The notes beneath the pieces are model-generated. The model did no database searches and was not told the origin of the DNA. It saw only the letters and a list, made by a program, of their open reading frames with translations. This document shows positions 46,221-57,969 of a stretch of DNA of 64,000 nt, one piece after another. The stretch's first letter is position 1. Each line of letters begins with the position of its first letter. Origin of the DNA: Stictocephala bisonia. Taxonomy: Eukaryota; Arthropoda; Insecta; Hemiptera; Membracidae. The DNA is taken from contig JAQJVL010001105.1 of NCBI GenBank assembly GCA_035578905.1, positions 46,001 to 110,000 of the forward strand, given 5' to 3'. Both the position numbers and the translations under genes were made by a program.

Positions 46221-48050
46221 CATAATATTAAGGATTACTATAATTTGGTATTCGATGTTTGTATTTATTTTGTCAAGAATATATCATTTTGTTATTTTTA
46301 TTAAGTTAGTTTACATATTATTGTGTTATAGATAAAGTTACGAAACACGCTAGTTAGGTAAATAATGTTCAGTTGTAAAGAGCGTGTAGGAAGCCAAAGA
46401 TGAATAGAAGGATGATGCAAATCTCTAGTTAATCTTCAAAGTTTCCGCAGTAGATTGCTTCATAAACCCCCCATTGATTACTTCATTACCTTCATCTCAC
46501 GACGAGCTCCTGATTCCATCTTACTATCATAGTAAAAAATTCATCGTAAAAATAAATATCATACAGTGCTATATTTTATTTAAATCAATTAATAAATGTA
46601 AAAAAAATGTCACACGTGCAAATGTATATGTGGCATTTATTTTATCTTAGAATATTAAAAAAAAAAAAAAAACACATATAATAAACAAGTCAATATGGCC
46701 ACAATATATTATTGTAAATATTATTAGTACATGGAAACTAAAACGTATTAATTATAAATAATTTGACTGTTTAATAAAATTATATTGAGATATAACAACG
46801 TCATAACAGTTTTTACAACTTTTGTAAACACACAGACAGAACTTGGTATTTCCACTTGGAAGGGCTCGAGTTTTAAGTGTTTATTTGCAGCGTAAACACA
46901 ATGTCATACCACGAGTCGCGTTCAGTTTTATTATTACATTTATGTTTTAATAGCAATAATAATAAAAAAGAATGAAAGTATTTAATTTCGATCAAATGTT
47001 GGAAATAGTTATTTCATATTATCGTTATTTGGTAAAGTGTGTCTTTTTATGTACTATGGTAAATTAAATGAAGATGTGTTTGTGTACGAAATCAAACATG
47101 TTTATTAAACTGAAATTTGTTTTAAATCTAGTACTTCTATTTTTTTTTTCATGTTTAACAGCTCTACAATTTTAGAGGTATTTTATTTGTTAAGATATTA
47201 TTTTGAAACTGATGATTTTAGGAAAAAATTACCTATGAATTAATCCATAACAAGCTCGTTTTTTTTATTACTTTAAGAATAAAATGTCAGACAGTATTTT
47301 AAACTCTCAAAAACGTACATATTACCATTATTTTAATACTTTTTTCACAGTATATCGTTGTTTATTTTTCATAAACCATATTCTAATGAGTAAATTACAA
47401 TTATTTCTAAACTGTTTTTATTATTCTTTCCGTTCACATAAATTTGCTGACTTTCGATACTATTATTACAAACTAAGATCAAAAATAGTTATTAAATTAT
47501 TAAAAATTCAATTGGCTTCATAAAAATATGAAAGATGGAGGTTCAATTTAATAGCGATCTATTATTTTGAGCTAATGAGGTGAAACACTTCAGTAAAGCA
47601 TACACTATCATTATAAATAGGAGAAACTTTGTACAGGATGAAGTCCTTTGAATAGTAAGACAAAACTTTATGAAAGACAATGTTGAATTTAGATCACTTC
47701 ATTAGCTTGTCTTTTGTGTCCGGACACTCCTGAGTACTGGCTTGATTCATAGATTTATCTTCTCACTTGTAAATTGTACTTGACTAGTTAGCATTATGTA
47801 TATTAATAATTACTTTTTCTTCGGGATAATAGTATATTTGTATTTTTATTTTTAGTATAACTGTTTTTTAATATTTCAAATGTATAAAAACTGTTTTTTA
47901 GGAAATTCATGTCGAATTTTACCAAATTAAATAATAATACATTTTATTCACATTACGACAAAAATATACGATCTACCAACAACTGAAAACAATTATATAT
48001 GTATAAATGGTAATTACCACTATATAATTATAAGTAACTACCGCTATATA
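46220..48050. other. AT-rich non-coding, nothing recognised
   Basis: Includes an A15 run near 46656-46670. The 79-codon frame at 47284-47523 is Tyr/Phe-rich and unrecognised. Confidence 0.45.
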
Positions 48051-48054
48051 AGTT

Positions 48055-48130
48055 GAGAGAGTCTGTACGTAAGAGGTTGGATGCGTGGGTATCTATTACC
48101 GTGCGTATAAGGGTGGGGAAAAGAAATTAT
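48055..48130. repeat. Isolated minisatellite motif copies
   Basis: Degenerate copies of the CGTGTATRGGRGGGTGGGTGG motif. A further one lies at about 48622-48665 (TAGGTGGGTGGGTCGGTATT). Confidence 0.55.
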
Positions 48131-48934
48131 AAATGTCGTGTTTGTGTAGGTGAATTGTTGTATTTTCAATATATAGATGAGGCAGTGAAAATTCTAACAC
48201 CAACTAAGTAAGGGAGAAAAGGTGGCCTATTCATAAACGACGTACTAAATTAGTCATACTAACTGTATAAATCTCTTCTGCCAGTTTTAAATATACCTGA
48301 ATCACAAAAATGAACTTTATTTGAAAATCAAAATTTTAAATTTACACATAAAAATGTAAATGATAGGAGTTAATGGTTCAATTAGTTGTTTTGGGTAAAT
48401 TTGTCCAGCCTAACTCTTCATCAGATAGTAATCTACCAAATGTATCACCATAAAAATACGGAAACTTTAAGAATAACCTCAACATCTAGTGAGTACTGTA
48501 CACACAGTTCATAAATCACAACTTACCTTTTGAGAATTGCCATGTTACGTATAAAACAAATGAACATTAGTCACAAAACTCTGAAAGGGGTAGTCAGGCA
48601 AGGCATAACTCTACTTCATATTAGGTGGGTGGGTCGGTATTACCTTACGGTAAGGGTGGGTTGATATATATTAACTGATTATAATGCTAGTTGGATTGGA
48701 AGATAATTTATACTAAATTTTCTTATTGCATTGATAAAAATGTTACAATATAAAAGTTAGAAAATGTAATAAGTTATAGTAATAATTAATTATAAGATGT
48801 GCAAAATAAAAACTGTACACTGTTACTTACACTCAAAAGAGAGGAAACACATTGTGCTGGTGGAATGCTGTTCAGGCATACCATGTAGAGGAATGCTGAA
48901 ATTAAGTGATGGACCTGCTTTGGTTAAGTAGTTC

Positions 48935-48941
48935 CCTCCCT

Positions 48942-49025
<84 letters not shown>
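48935..49025. repeat. (CT)n microsatellite
   Basis: A C-rich lead (48935-48952) followed by an uninterrupted CT run of about 70 bp. The 86-codon frame across it (48906-49166) is low-complexity Ser-Leu and not a gene. Confidence 0.97.
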
Positions 49026-49026
<1 letters not shown>

Positions 49027-49144
49027 TTATAAATTTAGAGCAATACGATCGATATAACTTTCTACCGTTTAAAAAGATTAGATTTACTTTTAAGTTACAT
49101 CAATATTTAATACAAATATTGATGACAACAAGCAAGTTTTATAT

Positions 49145-49605
49145 ACAGGGTAGAAAATATATTTAAGCGCTTTCACAACTTTTGTATGACATTACTTGTA
49201 AAAGTGAAGTATTTTATTTGATCATGATTACAAAGAATAGAAATTTTGACGCCATTGGTGACATTTCATCTTTTCAAGGGGGCGGCCCACGAGGAGTTTA
49301 GCAGAAATCTTCAATGTAAGCCTAGTCTGAATTTGGTATCACATTAACGGTTTATTTAAGAGAACTTAATTGCACAAACAAAATTCCAGAGATTTATACG
49401 TTCCAGAGTGGCAGTCATTTTAATTTCATAGTAACTAATTTGAACAATATTATTTCTCAGCTTTTTATTGGTTTTAAGTAAATTATTCAAATAAAAAATT
49501 ATACTTTATGGAACACGATAGTAAATAAATTAAATAATCAAATTCTTTATGGTAAAATTACATAATTGTGAAGGCGTTTCCATATTTTCTTTCCTCCCTG
49601 TATAT
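49145..49605. mobile_element. MITE-like element with CAGGG ends (copy 2)
   Basis: Left end ACAGGGTAGAAAATAT, then CGCTTTCACAA; right end, opposite strand, ACAGGGAGGAAAGAAAATAT, then CGCCTTCACAA. Length about 460 bp. The body matches 473-905. The ends resemble the CAGGG termini of Tc1/mariner-type elements, flanked by TA. No transposase. Confidence 0.65.
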
Positions 49606-49609
49606 CACA

Positions 49610-50110
49610 GTAACTCTATTCTGGCCTAACTACTCTTGATAAAAGGTTTAAATATACTTTAGAACTCCTCATTAAAACCCTATAGAAAGTTGCTTGAATT
49701 GAATAAAATAACATTATAGGGAAGTATTATAAAGCTTATGTTTTAAGGCTCATATAGTACCCCTGAGGTTTGAAGCACATGTGGCACCCCATAGGTTTGG
49801 GGTACCATTTATGGTACCCATGAGGGTAAGACTCAACTATTATTAAGCTTCTAAATAATAAATGGCAAGACACAAAGACATTTGTATTTATAACAATGTA
49901 ACGACAATGTAATGAAATTACATGCTCTACTTTTAGGTTTATTGAACCGTTGTATTATACAGAAATCATTCTTTTCAATAGGATTTTGATATTAAAAAAT
50001 TACCCATTATGTCACAATAATAATATATCGTTGTAAAAAGGAACACTAAGTAGTTTTTTTAAGTAATACTTTAAGAGATTTCCGTTATCATTTAAAATCA
50101 AAACTATTAA
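49610..50110. other. AT-rich non-coding with a small inverted repeat
   Basis: At 49760-49825 GTACCCCTGAGG and GGGGTACCATTTATGGTACC form a short palindromic, partly tandem patch. Nothing else is supported. Confidence 0.4.
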
Positions 50111-50111
50111 C

Positions 50112-50341
50112 TTTTTTTAATTTTTTATTTTAATAAAAGTAGAGGCCGATCTCCTTCTTAACCTTACTCTGCCCATTCTTCATAGACTATTGATCTGTAC
50201 GAGGAACTTATTCAGACAGAGTAAAGGGGCGAACCAGTACAGTAGAAGGTAAATCATCCAGTCAAGGCCGGACTCGAACCAGCGCTATCTCTAACCCTAG
50301 CTCAAAGTCTTAACGCCTTAAATCGCTCGGTCACCTTTGGT
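50112..50341 (-). mobile_element. tRNA-derived SINE, best copy
   Basis: On the minus strand: GGTGACCGAGCGATTTAAGG (box A, 50320-50339), GGTTCGAGTCC (box B, 50270-50280), a body with TACTCTGTCTGAATAAG and GCAGAGTAAGGTTAAGAAGG, and an A/T-rich 3' end. The head resembles Ser/Leu-type tRNAs. Box A and box B would be the internal pol III promoter. Related copies lie at 27383-27605 and 55945-57965. Confidence 0.75.
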
Positions 50342-50344
50342 TAT

Positions 50345-52450
50345 CTGTTTGCATAGGATAGCACTTTAGTAATTAATTTTTGAAGTTATACTTCTTTGCG
50401 CCCGTTAGACACTTTTTTATATTCTAAATTATATGTTAAAATTATTAGTGATCTCTCGTAAAACATAAAATAAATATAAAAGTATTTTATAAATTATATT
50501 TTTCATGTAAATAATTAATTCATAACATTCTCCTATTAATATAAATTAGGTTCTTTCATCTACTTTCTCCAATACTTCCATGAACACAGCTGAATCAATC
50601 TGTAGGACGATAAAACAAGTAAATACCTGTACATCCCTTGTTCTTATTCTTTTTTTCAGCTCTTAGGGTTCCTTACTGATAGAATGTAGTAGATAATTAT
50701 AGATTAACTTATGTGAGAAATATATTTCCTTAAAAGCTAACGAATACTCGAAGGCTTAATGTACCACTGGGTGCTAAATATGTTAATTATTTGTATAAGC
50801 TATATCTATCCTGTATGACTTAAAACATCATTGTTTTAAAAAAAGTATTAAATTTTAAAGTTACATTATTATATGAACAAAAATTAATATTTAAGTAGTG
50901 GAAATAAAATATAAAATGTCTACAATTATATGACACTTATTTAGGTTTTCCCACACAATACCATATCATCAATAATAGCTGTAATGAAGATCTGTTTAGT
51001 GGCTCCAGGGTCCATTCATCAACATCCTTTAGTGCTCAGATATCTCTGAGGTATTGTTGGAATTCACTAATAGTTTATCGTCAATTACAATGACTAATGA
51101 CATATCGGATCCTTGATAGTAGTAACTTGTCGAGACTAAATTTATTACGATAAAAGAAAATAAGTAAAAACTATTTTGTAAAACAATTATAATTTCGGGT
51201 GATTATTTTAATAACTGGCCCTCAATACTTACATTTTTTGAGTTCAAATTTTTGGTTACCTAATAGAGAATATAACCATTAATAAATTAATTTAGAAGCT
51301 TATTTTATGTATGTTAACATTTATTATAACTAATTAGGGAGTATACACATATTAAATGGTTATAATATAACCAGGCTAACAATTTTTTTATGATTGTTGA
51401 TTGAAAAGTATAAGCAGTTTTATGTAATTTGTAGGAATATATTGTTTTCCTTTACTCAATTTAGCTATATTCGTAAATTAATCTTATTTTATCAATTTAC
51501 TTTACTATTACAACACCATTATTTGTATGATATTACTTGATAAGCAGAAAATACGAAAATACTGTAACATATGATAGTTTCATGCTGGACTTTTGTTTAT
51601 ATAACATTTTACTAAAATAAAACCATAAGTGTAGTTTAATATTGAGTAAATATTAATTAATTACAGTACACCCTTAAATTATTTCATTTTTATTTTAAAT
51701 TAAGTCTTGGCATGCATCAAATCCTATCAAGAATGTGAGATGATGAAACACTTTATATTTATTGAAAAATATCAAGTATAAATGAAAAGTAAAATAATAA
51801 CTATAAAATAAAGTTGAATCTCGTTGATTAATTTTTAGTTACTAAATGACGAAAGACAAATAAGTGTAAATATTCCTACATTCAACTTGTAAATATAATT
51901 TATTAAAATGAGAAGGGATACTTTTAAAAGTTTGTGTGTAGCTTTCATCTCCCGAAATTCTCAAAGTTTTGATCACGTTTTTGATAAATAACTCATATCC
52001 AATGGTAAAGTAATGGCTCCATTTATATCTCTTACCATAATATAACTTTGTTTTACAAAATTATTTTATTATAACAAATAAATGTACAACTCCTTACGTA
52101 TTTTTTCCCGGATATTGTTCTTCTAGTTAGATGACATTTTGAAATGAAATTGATTTTTTTTTTAAACATATATAATTATTTTATACAAATAAAATAACTT
52201 CAAAATACAAACTAAAGTTATTGTTTCGTTTTACTATTATTTTATAGTTACATGAAACCGTTTTAAAAATATGTATATCTATGGTATGTATAGTTAACAT
52301 TATCTTTGTTGATACAAATAAGTAATAAAGAGTATAGAAATTAAAACGCTCTTAGCTCCAAAAGAAATATATAAAATATCATAAAAAATATACATACAGT
52401 AAGAAAATATTTATATTATCATTTCTACTGATGCTAATAGAATTCTAAAA
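50345..52450. other. AT-rich non-coding, nothing recognised
   Basis: About 2.1 kb with no supported feature. Confidence 0.5.
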
Positions 52451-52456
52451 GTAAAT

Positions 52457-52842
52457 ACAGGGTGTTTCTTTTAAAACACAACCCATCATTTGAAATGGAT
52501 TGAATTTCAATACAAAACTGTACATACAATTAACAGTACATAGTTAATACAATGGGTTCAGAAGACTATTGGAAAGCATCTTGACATAAAACAAACTTTT
52601 TTGGTTTAACATATTCCTCCACAATCAAAACTGTCTACTCTTTCCTGATAATCATTTTTCTAACCTCAACGTAACGATATGAAACCCAAATAAAGTAATA
52701 AACAATATACCAATGTAAATAAGCTGATATCCAAGGAAGAAAAAGAACCAGGGTTACCAATCTACAAACTTGTAATAATCTTAAACCTTCAATTTTTGTA
52801 CTTGTAAACAGAGTTGAGTTTCAAAAGAAACACTCTCTATTA
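52457..52842. mobile_element. MITE with AGGGTGTTTC ends
   Basis: Left ACAGGGTGTTTCTTTTAAAA; right, opposite strand, AGAGAGTGTTTCTTTTGAAA; TA next to each end; about 385 bp; no coding. It fits a Tc1/mariner-type non-autonomous element. Confidence 0.6.
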
Positions 52843-52849
52843 TATATGG

Positions 52850-53285
52850 AAAGGGTATATGCACAGTTCAATACGGAATATATACAGAAGCCAGACAAAA
52901 TAAATATTTAATTACTTTCGTGTCTTGGAATAGTTTTTAAATATTTTTATTTTTTAATTAGAGACCGTAAAAAAACCTATATTATAAGCTTAATAATTCC
53001 CCAAAGCATCTTTACAACTGTCAAAGTGACGGCCAAGAATTAAGAATTATTTATAACCACATTGCTGCAGTGAAATGCTTGTTGCCTGTGCCTGTAATAG
53101 TGTGCAAACACAAAGTAATTAGCAAATAGGGAGGTATTTTAGGGGTGTAATTGGCTTGCACTGTTGTCTTTACTGACCAGAGTAATAGACTAGGCTTCGA
53201 AATGTAATGACACAATTTTAATTCTTTTCTTAAAATATCATACAATTTGTGGTTGTTATTGGACATTAGGTAAAAAAACAAAGTA
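52850..53285. other. Non-coding, nothing recognised
   Basis: A 76-codon minus frame at 53051-53281 has no recognisable domain. Confidence 0.4.
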
Positions 53286-53294
53286 AAAAATGTG

Positions 53295-53486
53295 TCATAT
53301 TTAACTAGGTGAAGTTAGGGCTAAGAAACCCTCTCTAACACTTAATCAGGGGACCAACGGCTTTACGTGACTTCTGAACCACGTTAGTGGCAAGACAAAC
53401 ACTGTTAATGGTCCTATAGGGAACCGAAACCGGACCGATTGCGTAGCAAGTCAACAACTTAGCCCCTTAGCTACGGCCGCTCCAAA
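53295..53486 (-). mobile_element. tRNA-headed SINE of a second family
   Basis: On the minus strand: GCGGCCGTAGCTAAGGGGCT (box A-like, about 53460-53480), GGTTTCGGTTCCC (box B-like, 53419-53431), then the central block CGTGGTTCAGAAGTCACGTA followed by AAGCCGTTGGTCCC (53349-53383). The block is shared with 39214-39247. Central blocks of this sort are shared between otherwise different SINE families in invertebrates. The exact family is not assigned. Confidence 0.6.
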
Positions 53487-53489
53487 AAA

Positions 53490-54370
53490 ATAAGCTACCC
53501 TAGGAAGTACATCTCAGTAATGATTAGAGTTTATGGAGTTTTAGCAGATAATTCTTTCATTTACTGATCCGTAAAATAAACTTCATTTATAATAAAAATA
53601 AACTCTTCTGAAATTCAATAGACAACGTGATACATTGAAATGTACCCTCAAAAATATAAAGTTTTTACAATTTATAAAATCGTCTACTAAGGTCATGTAC
53701 TGGTTTTTATAATAAATATAGCTGAAGAGTAGTTTATAAACTGTCTTAAATATATGGTAGCCTATAAATTAAATATAAGTTTCAAATTAGAAAAAATATT
53801 TAATCGAAATTACAATAATATGCAAGTTCTTACGAACGTTTTTTTTTTTTAATATTCGACAGTAAAAATGCAAATGTTTAATTGGGTGATCAAGTAAAAT
53901 GTTAACCAACATAAAATTTGATTGTAAGAGTAGGATTAATAAATTTTAACTAAACTAAATGTAAAATATTTGTTTTAATTTAATATTTAATACAAACTGC
54001 TCTTATTGTATTAATAATTCATGTATTTTATTTTAATGCATTTTTAAATAATGATTTTAGTTTAACAATGATAGTTCCACAAAATCGAAAAAAATTCTAT
54101 TATTTGGGGCTTACATATTGATTAGTACTTTTCTGCAAATAGTAAATAATAAAAATAATGTTCTGTAAATATTTTTATATTATTTAACTATTTTTAGTAT
54201 CTAGACTTTAGGAGCTTATTTTACATATTTTATCAATGTATAACAAAAAAGTAAAATATTAAATATACTAAAAGGAATACTTTTTGTTGTACTTTTCCGT
54301 TACCCCAGTGATAGGTAGATGATTGGTAATGTTTACTGGAAATAAAAAAGCTCTTTTAATCTAATTGTAA
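53490..54370. other. AT-rich non-coding, nothing recognised
   Basis: No supported feature. Confidence 0.45.
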
Positions 54371-54373
54371 ATG

Positions 54374-54447
54374 CTTAAACAACCTATCTTAAACAACCTA
54401 TCTTAAACAACCTATCTTAAACAACCTATCTTAAACAACCTATCTTA
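54374..54447. repeat. 14-bp tandem repeat, 5 units
   Basis: Five near-perfect copies of TTAAACAACCTATC. Confidence 0.95.
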
Positions 54448-54449
54448 AT

Positions 54450-55940
54450 CCTGTCAAAAGTATTTTACTTAGTTATGAAATTGATATACACAAATTTGTT
54501 ATATATTGACTATTTGAGAAAACAGATTTTTTGTAAAGACAACTTCCAGATCTAAACCGAAAACCGGGCATCGAAAAATACCTAACTACTATTTGTATAA
54601 AGAGTCCCAAAATCTAAAATAATGAACTCTCAAAGACTGTAATACCCTCACAAAATGTTTTGGAAACATTCAAAAAATTACTGCTCTTTAAGATACAGTA
54701 ATTGTTGGTATATATGTAAAGGTAAAGATAATATTTTTAATGAAAAGAAACATCACGGACCTCGTAAATAGAAGCCATCATAATGAAATGCTCTTTAATG
54801 CACCACCATCATAGGGGGGGCTTTGAACCGGGTGAGTGGTCAGAAATAATTGAATGCCATATTTACAAAAGACAATGTTGCATTTAGAGTGCCTCATTAG
54901 TTTGCCTACTGTACCATAACATATATAGGGGAATAACTACCTCACATTGATACAGCCTGTAATATCTCCCCGGTGTCTCGTGCTTGACTAGTTAAATATG
55001 TTAGGTTGTGTATTAACTATAGTGAGTACTATTGCTTTTAGTTTTGATGTACTTGTACTTTCACAAAATTTTCTAATTTTGATATTTATTGGAAAATCCG
55101 GTCAAATTATAAGCATGTCTTAAACTATTTTATCATATTTATATGAAAAAAATTAAGAAAATCGTATTGTAAATAAACGATAAAATATATATTATGCTTA
55201 AAATAGTTATAGACTTAGCCTAGTCAGGTGGGTTGGGGTGGGTTATTTTCGAGGAAGATCACCTTTACATGGATTAAAAAACACTTATAATATTTTAAAA
55301 TCTTTACATTTTATATGATTACTTCTCTGTTATGACACATATCATTTTATTATAGGGTTAATTGTGAGATAGGGGCTAGTGGTCCTAAATTCGCCCTTTT
55401 GTAAATAGTAATTGTTTGAAAATAAAGATATATTTTATTATTATTTGACAACATGTTTAAAATGTCACAGTAATTCTATTCATGTTTTTCTTTCCACAAT
55501 ATTGTTTATATTTAGGTGTTAGTTTTGATACCAAATAAAATAGCTCGATTGTTTTAAGGAATCGTGGGAATAGGAAAATTCATTTGACTTTCAAAATATT
55601 TATATGATTTTGTCTTTAAAGTATTATTGTTTTGTGTTTCACTAAATGTATTTATGTTAAAGTTATGTGGTTGAAATTGATAAAATATGTGTACAGAACA
55701 TTTTGATCGAAAATAGGCTATAAAACTGGGTACACTAAATGAAGAACAAATCAAACGACATTTCAAACCTATACATGTAGATTGTGTTTTATTTAAATTT
55801 TTATACGATCGGCTCTTACACTATCCATATTCCACATATTCAACTTAAAAGTACAGTGTAACCCTAATTTTAATTTAACAATGATTAATCTATGAGAGCG
55901 TAACCAACGTTGTAATTAAATGCTAGAATATTGATAGGTG
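54450..55940. other. AT-rich non-coding, nothing recognised
   Basis: No supported gene. The minus frame at 55554-55766 is unrecognised. Confidence 0.45.
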
Positions 55941-55944
55941 TTTT

Positions 55945-56053
55945 AATAAGGCGACGGGTTGCCGAGCGGTCTTAGGCGTCAGGACTTTGAGCTTGGGTTA
56001 GAGATAGCGCTGGTCACTTTCTGCTGTATATTCTTTATGGAATTGGTGAGGGT
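55945..56053 (+). mobile_element. tRNA-derived SINE, internally deleted, left of PLE-C
   Basis: GGGTTGCCGAGCGGTCTTAG is the tRNA box A. Then GAGCTTGGGTTAGAGATAGC and GCTGG, after which the box B region is missing and TCACTTTCTGCTGTAT of the SINE body follows directly. The SINE sequence continues or restarts on the far side of PLE-C at 57782. Confidence 0.65.
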
Positions 56054-56099
56054 TTAAATAAAAAGTAATTTTTTATTAAAATTCCACAAATGAAATTTT

Positions 56100-56142
56100 C
56101 ATTAAGAGCGCTTTCACCAGTTAATGCGTCTTCAGTTGTAAA
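56100..56142 (-). ncRNA. Hammerhead ribozyme-like motif, PLE-C left arm
   Basis: Minus strand: CTGAAGA (56129-56135), one extra C, a weak helix II (GC.../...GT with loop ATTAACTG), GAA (56113-56115), self-complementary AGCGCT (56107-56112), C at the cleavage site (56106). Helix I pairs for two A-U. The core is intact but helix II is poor. Confidence 0.5.
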
Positions 56143-56299
56143 TACAGTATAAACAAAAACATATGCGAATAAAAATAACAAAAAAATTACATGTGATAAT
56201 AAAATCTTCATAAGGACCTAATTCCTCTAAGTTAGTTCCATACTTTCTCCACTGTACAAGTTGTCTAAATATTTGTTACCAATCATAAATCCGTTGTTT

Positions 56300-57583
56300 G
56301 TACAAGGTTAAAGAAGCTCAAAGAAGTTGCTGTTACATCAAATGATATTATGGTTAGTTATGACGTCAATAGTCTACTTACAAATGTACCTGTCCCTGAA
56401 GCTTTAAATTTGATTAAAACACTACTAAAAAATGACAATAGTCTTAAAACAAGAACAAACTTTTGTGTCGTTTGCATAATGAAACTACTCACTGTATGTG
56501 TAAGCCATAATTATTTTAAAATAGAAACAACATTTTACAATCAAGTTTCAGGTCTACCTATGGGTGGTGTACTCAGTCCAATAATTAGTAATATTTGTAT
56601 GGATCACTTTGAAAACATTGTTTTTGAAGATTGGCAAAATACGAAACCAAAATTTCGTTGAAGATATATTTTGTGTTTGGGAAGAAAGGTTGAACAAACA
56701 GAATGAATTTTTAACATATATAAATAAAATAAGACCAACAGTAAAATTCACTATTGAAAATGAAGTTAATGGAAAAATTCCTTTTCTGGACGTTTTAATT
56801 ACTAAGACTTATAAAATTAAGACTTATCTTTTTCACAAAAAACATTCAGTGGACAGTATCTAAATTTAATACAAACAATCCTCAGCATGTTAAAATTGGT
56901 CTTGCACAAAGTTTATTTAAAAGAATTGATAAGTTAGTCACAGATAATAAAGACAAAATACTTGAAGAAAAAGATACGGCAGATCTGTTGATTAAAAATT
57001 ATTATCCTAGAGGAATTATTGAAAAAGCAAAAAGAAAAATAAAAGCTCCACTATAAATAAAAATTGTAAACAACAGAAACCTTTAACAACAGTTTCGATT
57101 CCATATATAAAAGGAATATTTAAAAAAAATCGTAAAGTTAGTTCAAAATTTAATATCTGAACTGTATTTAATTCGCCCAACAATATAAGAAGCCATTTAA
57201 CTAAATTAAAACCGAAACGTGAACAAGAAGTAATAATTAATGTAATATACAAAATCGATTGTCATTGCAGTAAAACTTATATAGTCAAACTTCAAAACTA
57301 ATTTCAAAAAGAATAAATGAAAACATATACAATTATAGAAAGATCAAAATTAGTTGAACATGCTATTAATGAAAAACATGATATAAATTTGAATTCTACA
57401 AGTGTAATTTTAAATGAACCCTTATGGACCATAAGAAACCAAATTGAAAGTGCATGTATGGCAGTTTTGAAAGATGAATGTATTTCCCAACCGTCTCTAA
57501 ATTTTAGTCATATATTTTTACCTTTAATTAAAGATGAAATATCATTGAAAATTGAAAACTCTAAATCATATTTTAATTTATAA
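56300..57583 (+). pseudogene. PLE-C reverse transcriptase and GIY-YIG protein, decayed
   Basis: 56332-56661 carries Penelope-type RT blocks: SYDVNSLLTNVPV (first catalytic Asp present) and GLPMGGVLSPIISNI. After a frameshift the catalytic YVDD block reads FVEDI (56655 on), followed by IPFLDVLI. Stops and shifts follow. A linker (about 57040-57200) leads to the GIY-YIG domain in which the YIG motif reads YIV, then LVEHAINEKHDINLN (57350-57400) and the C-terminus to 57583. The start lies upstream of the retained sequence. Several lesions and the altered YVDD make it inactive. Confidence 0.82.
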
Positions 57584-57693
57584 TAATTCTTATTAAACAT
57601 AGCCACTTAGTTTTAATTTAACTAGTATTTAATGATTTACATGTAATTTTGTTGTTATTTTTATTCACATATGTTTTCTGTTTATACTGTATT

Positions 57694-57735
57694 TACAACT
57701 AAGGACGCCTTAACTGGCGAAAGTGCTCTTAATGA
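57694..57735 (+). ncRNA. Hammerhead-like motif, PLE-C right arm, decayed
   Basis: CTAAGGA (57699-57705; core G changed to A), an extra C, helix II GCC/GGC with loop TTAACT (57707-57718), GAA, AGTGCT (57722-57727; one change from the self-complementary AGCGCT), C (57728). Helix II is better than in the left arm, but the core base change should block cleavage. Confidence 0.5.
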
Positions 57736-57780
57736 AAACTAAATTTGTGGAATGTCCCTAACAAATGACTTTTTATTTAC

Positions 57781-57965
57781 AAGATAGCGCTGGCTCAAAT
57801 CCGGCCTAGACTGGAAGATTTATCAGGAATATTCACTTTCCACTGTATCAGTTTCCGCCCTTACTCTGTCTGAAGAAGATTCTAGCACAGGTCAATAGCC
57901 TATGGGGAATGGGCTGAGTAAGGTTAAGAAGGATATCGGCCTCACCTTTTATTAAAATAAAAAAT
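57781..57965 (+). mobile_element. tRNA-derived SINE body, right of PLE-C
   Basis: Starts within the tRNA part (AGATAGCGCTGGCTCAAATC, box B degenerate), then GGCCTAGACTGG, TTACTCTGTCTGAAGAAG, GAGTAAGGTTAAGAAGG and an A/T-rich 3' end. It matches the minus-strand copy at 50112-50341. The box A half is on the other side of PLE-C. Confidence 0.72.
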
Positions 57966-57969
57966 TAAT

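Larger units (their letters stand above)
56054..57780 (+). mobile_element. PLE-C: Penelope-like element with inverted ends
   Basis: Inverted arms of about 140 bp (56054-56194 and 57640-57780) each contain a hammerhead-like motif pointing outward. Between them is a decayed, 5'-truncated Penelope-like coding region on the plus strand. SINE sequence borders both sides, and AGATAGCGCTGG occurs both at 56002-56013 and directly after the right end (57782-57793), possibly part of a target duplication. It is the third Penelope family in the window, distinct from PLE-A and PLE-B. Confidence 0.78.
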
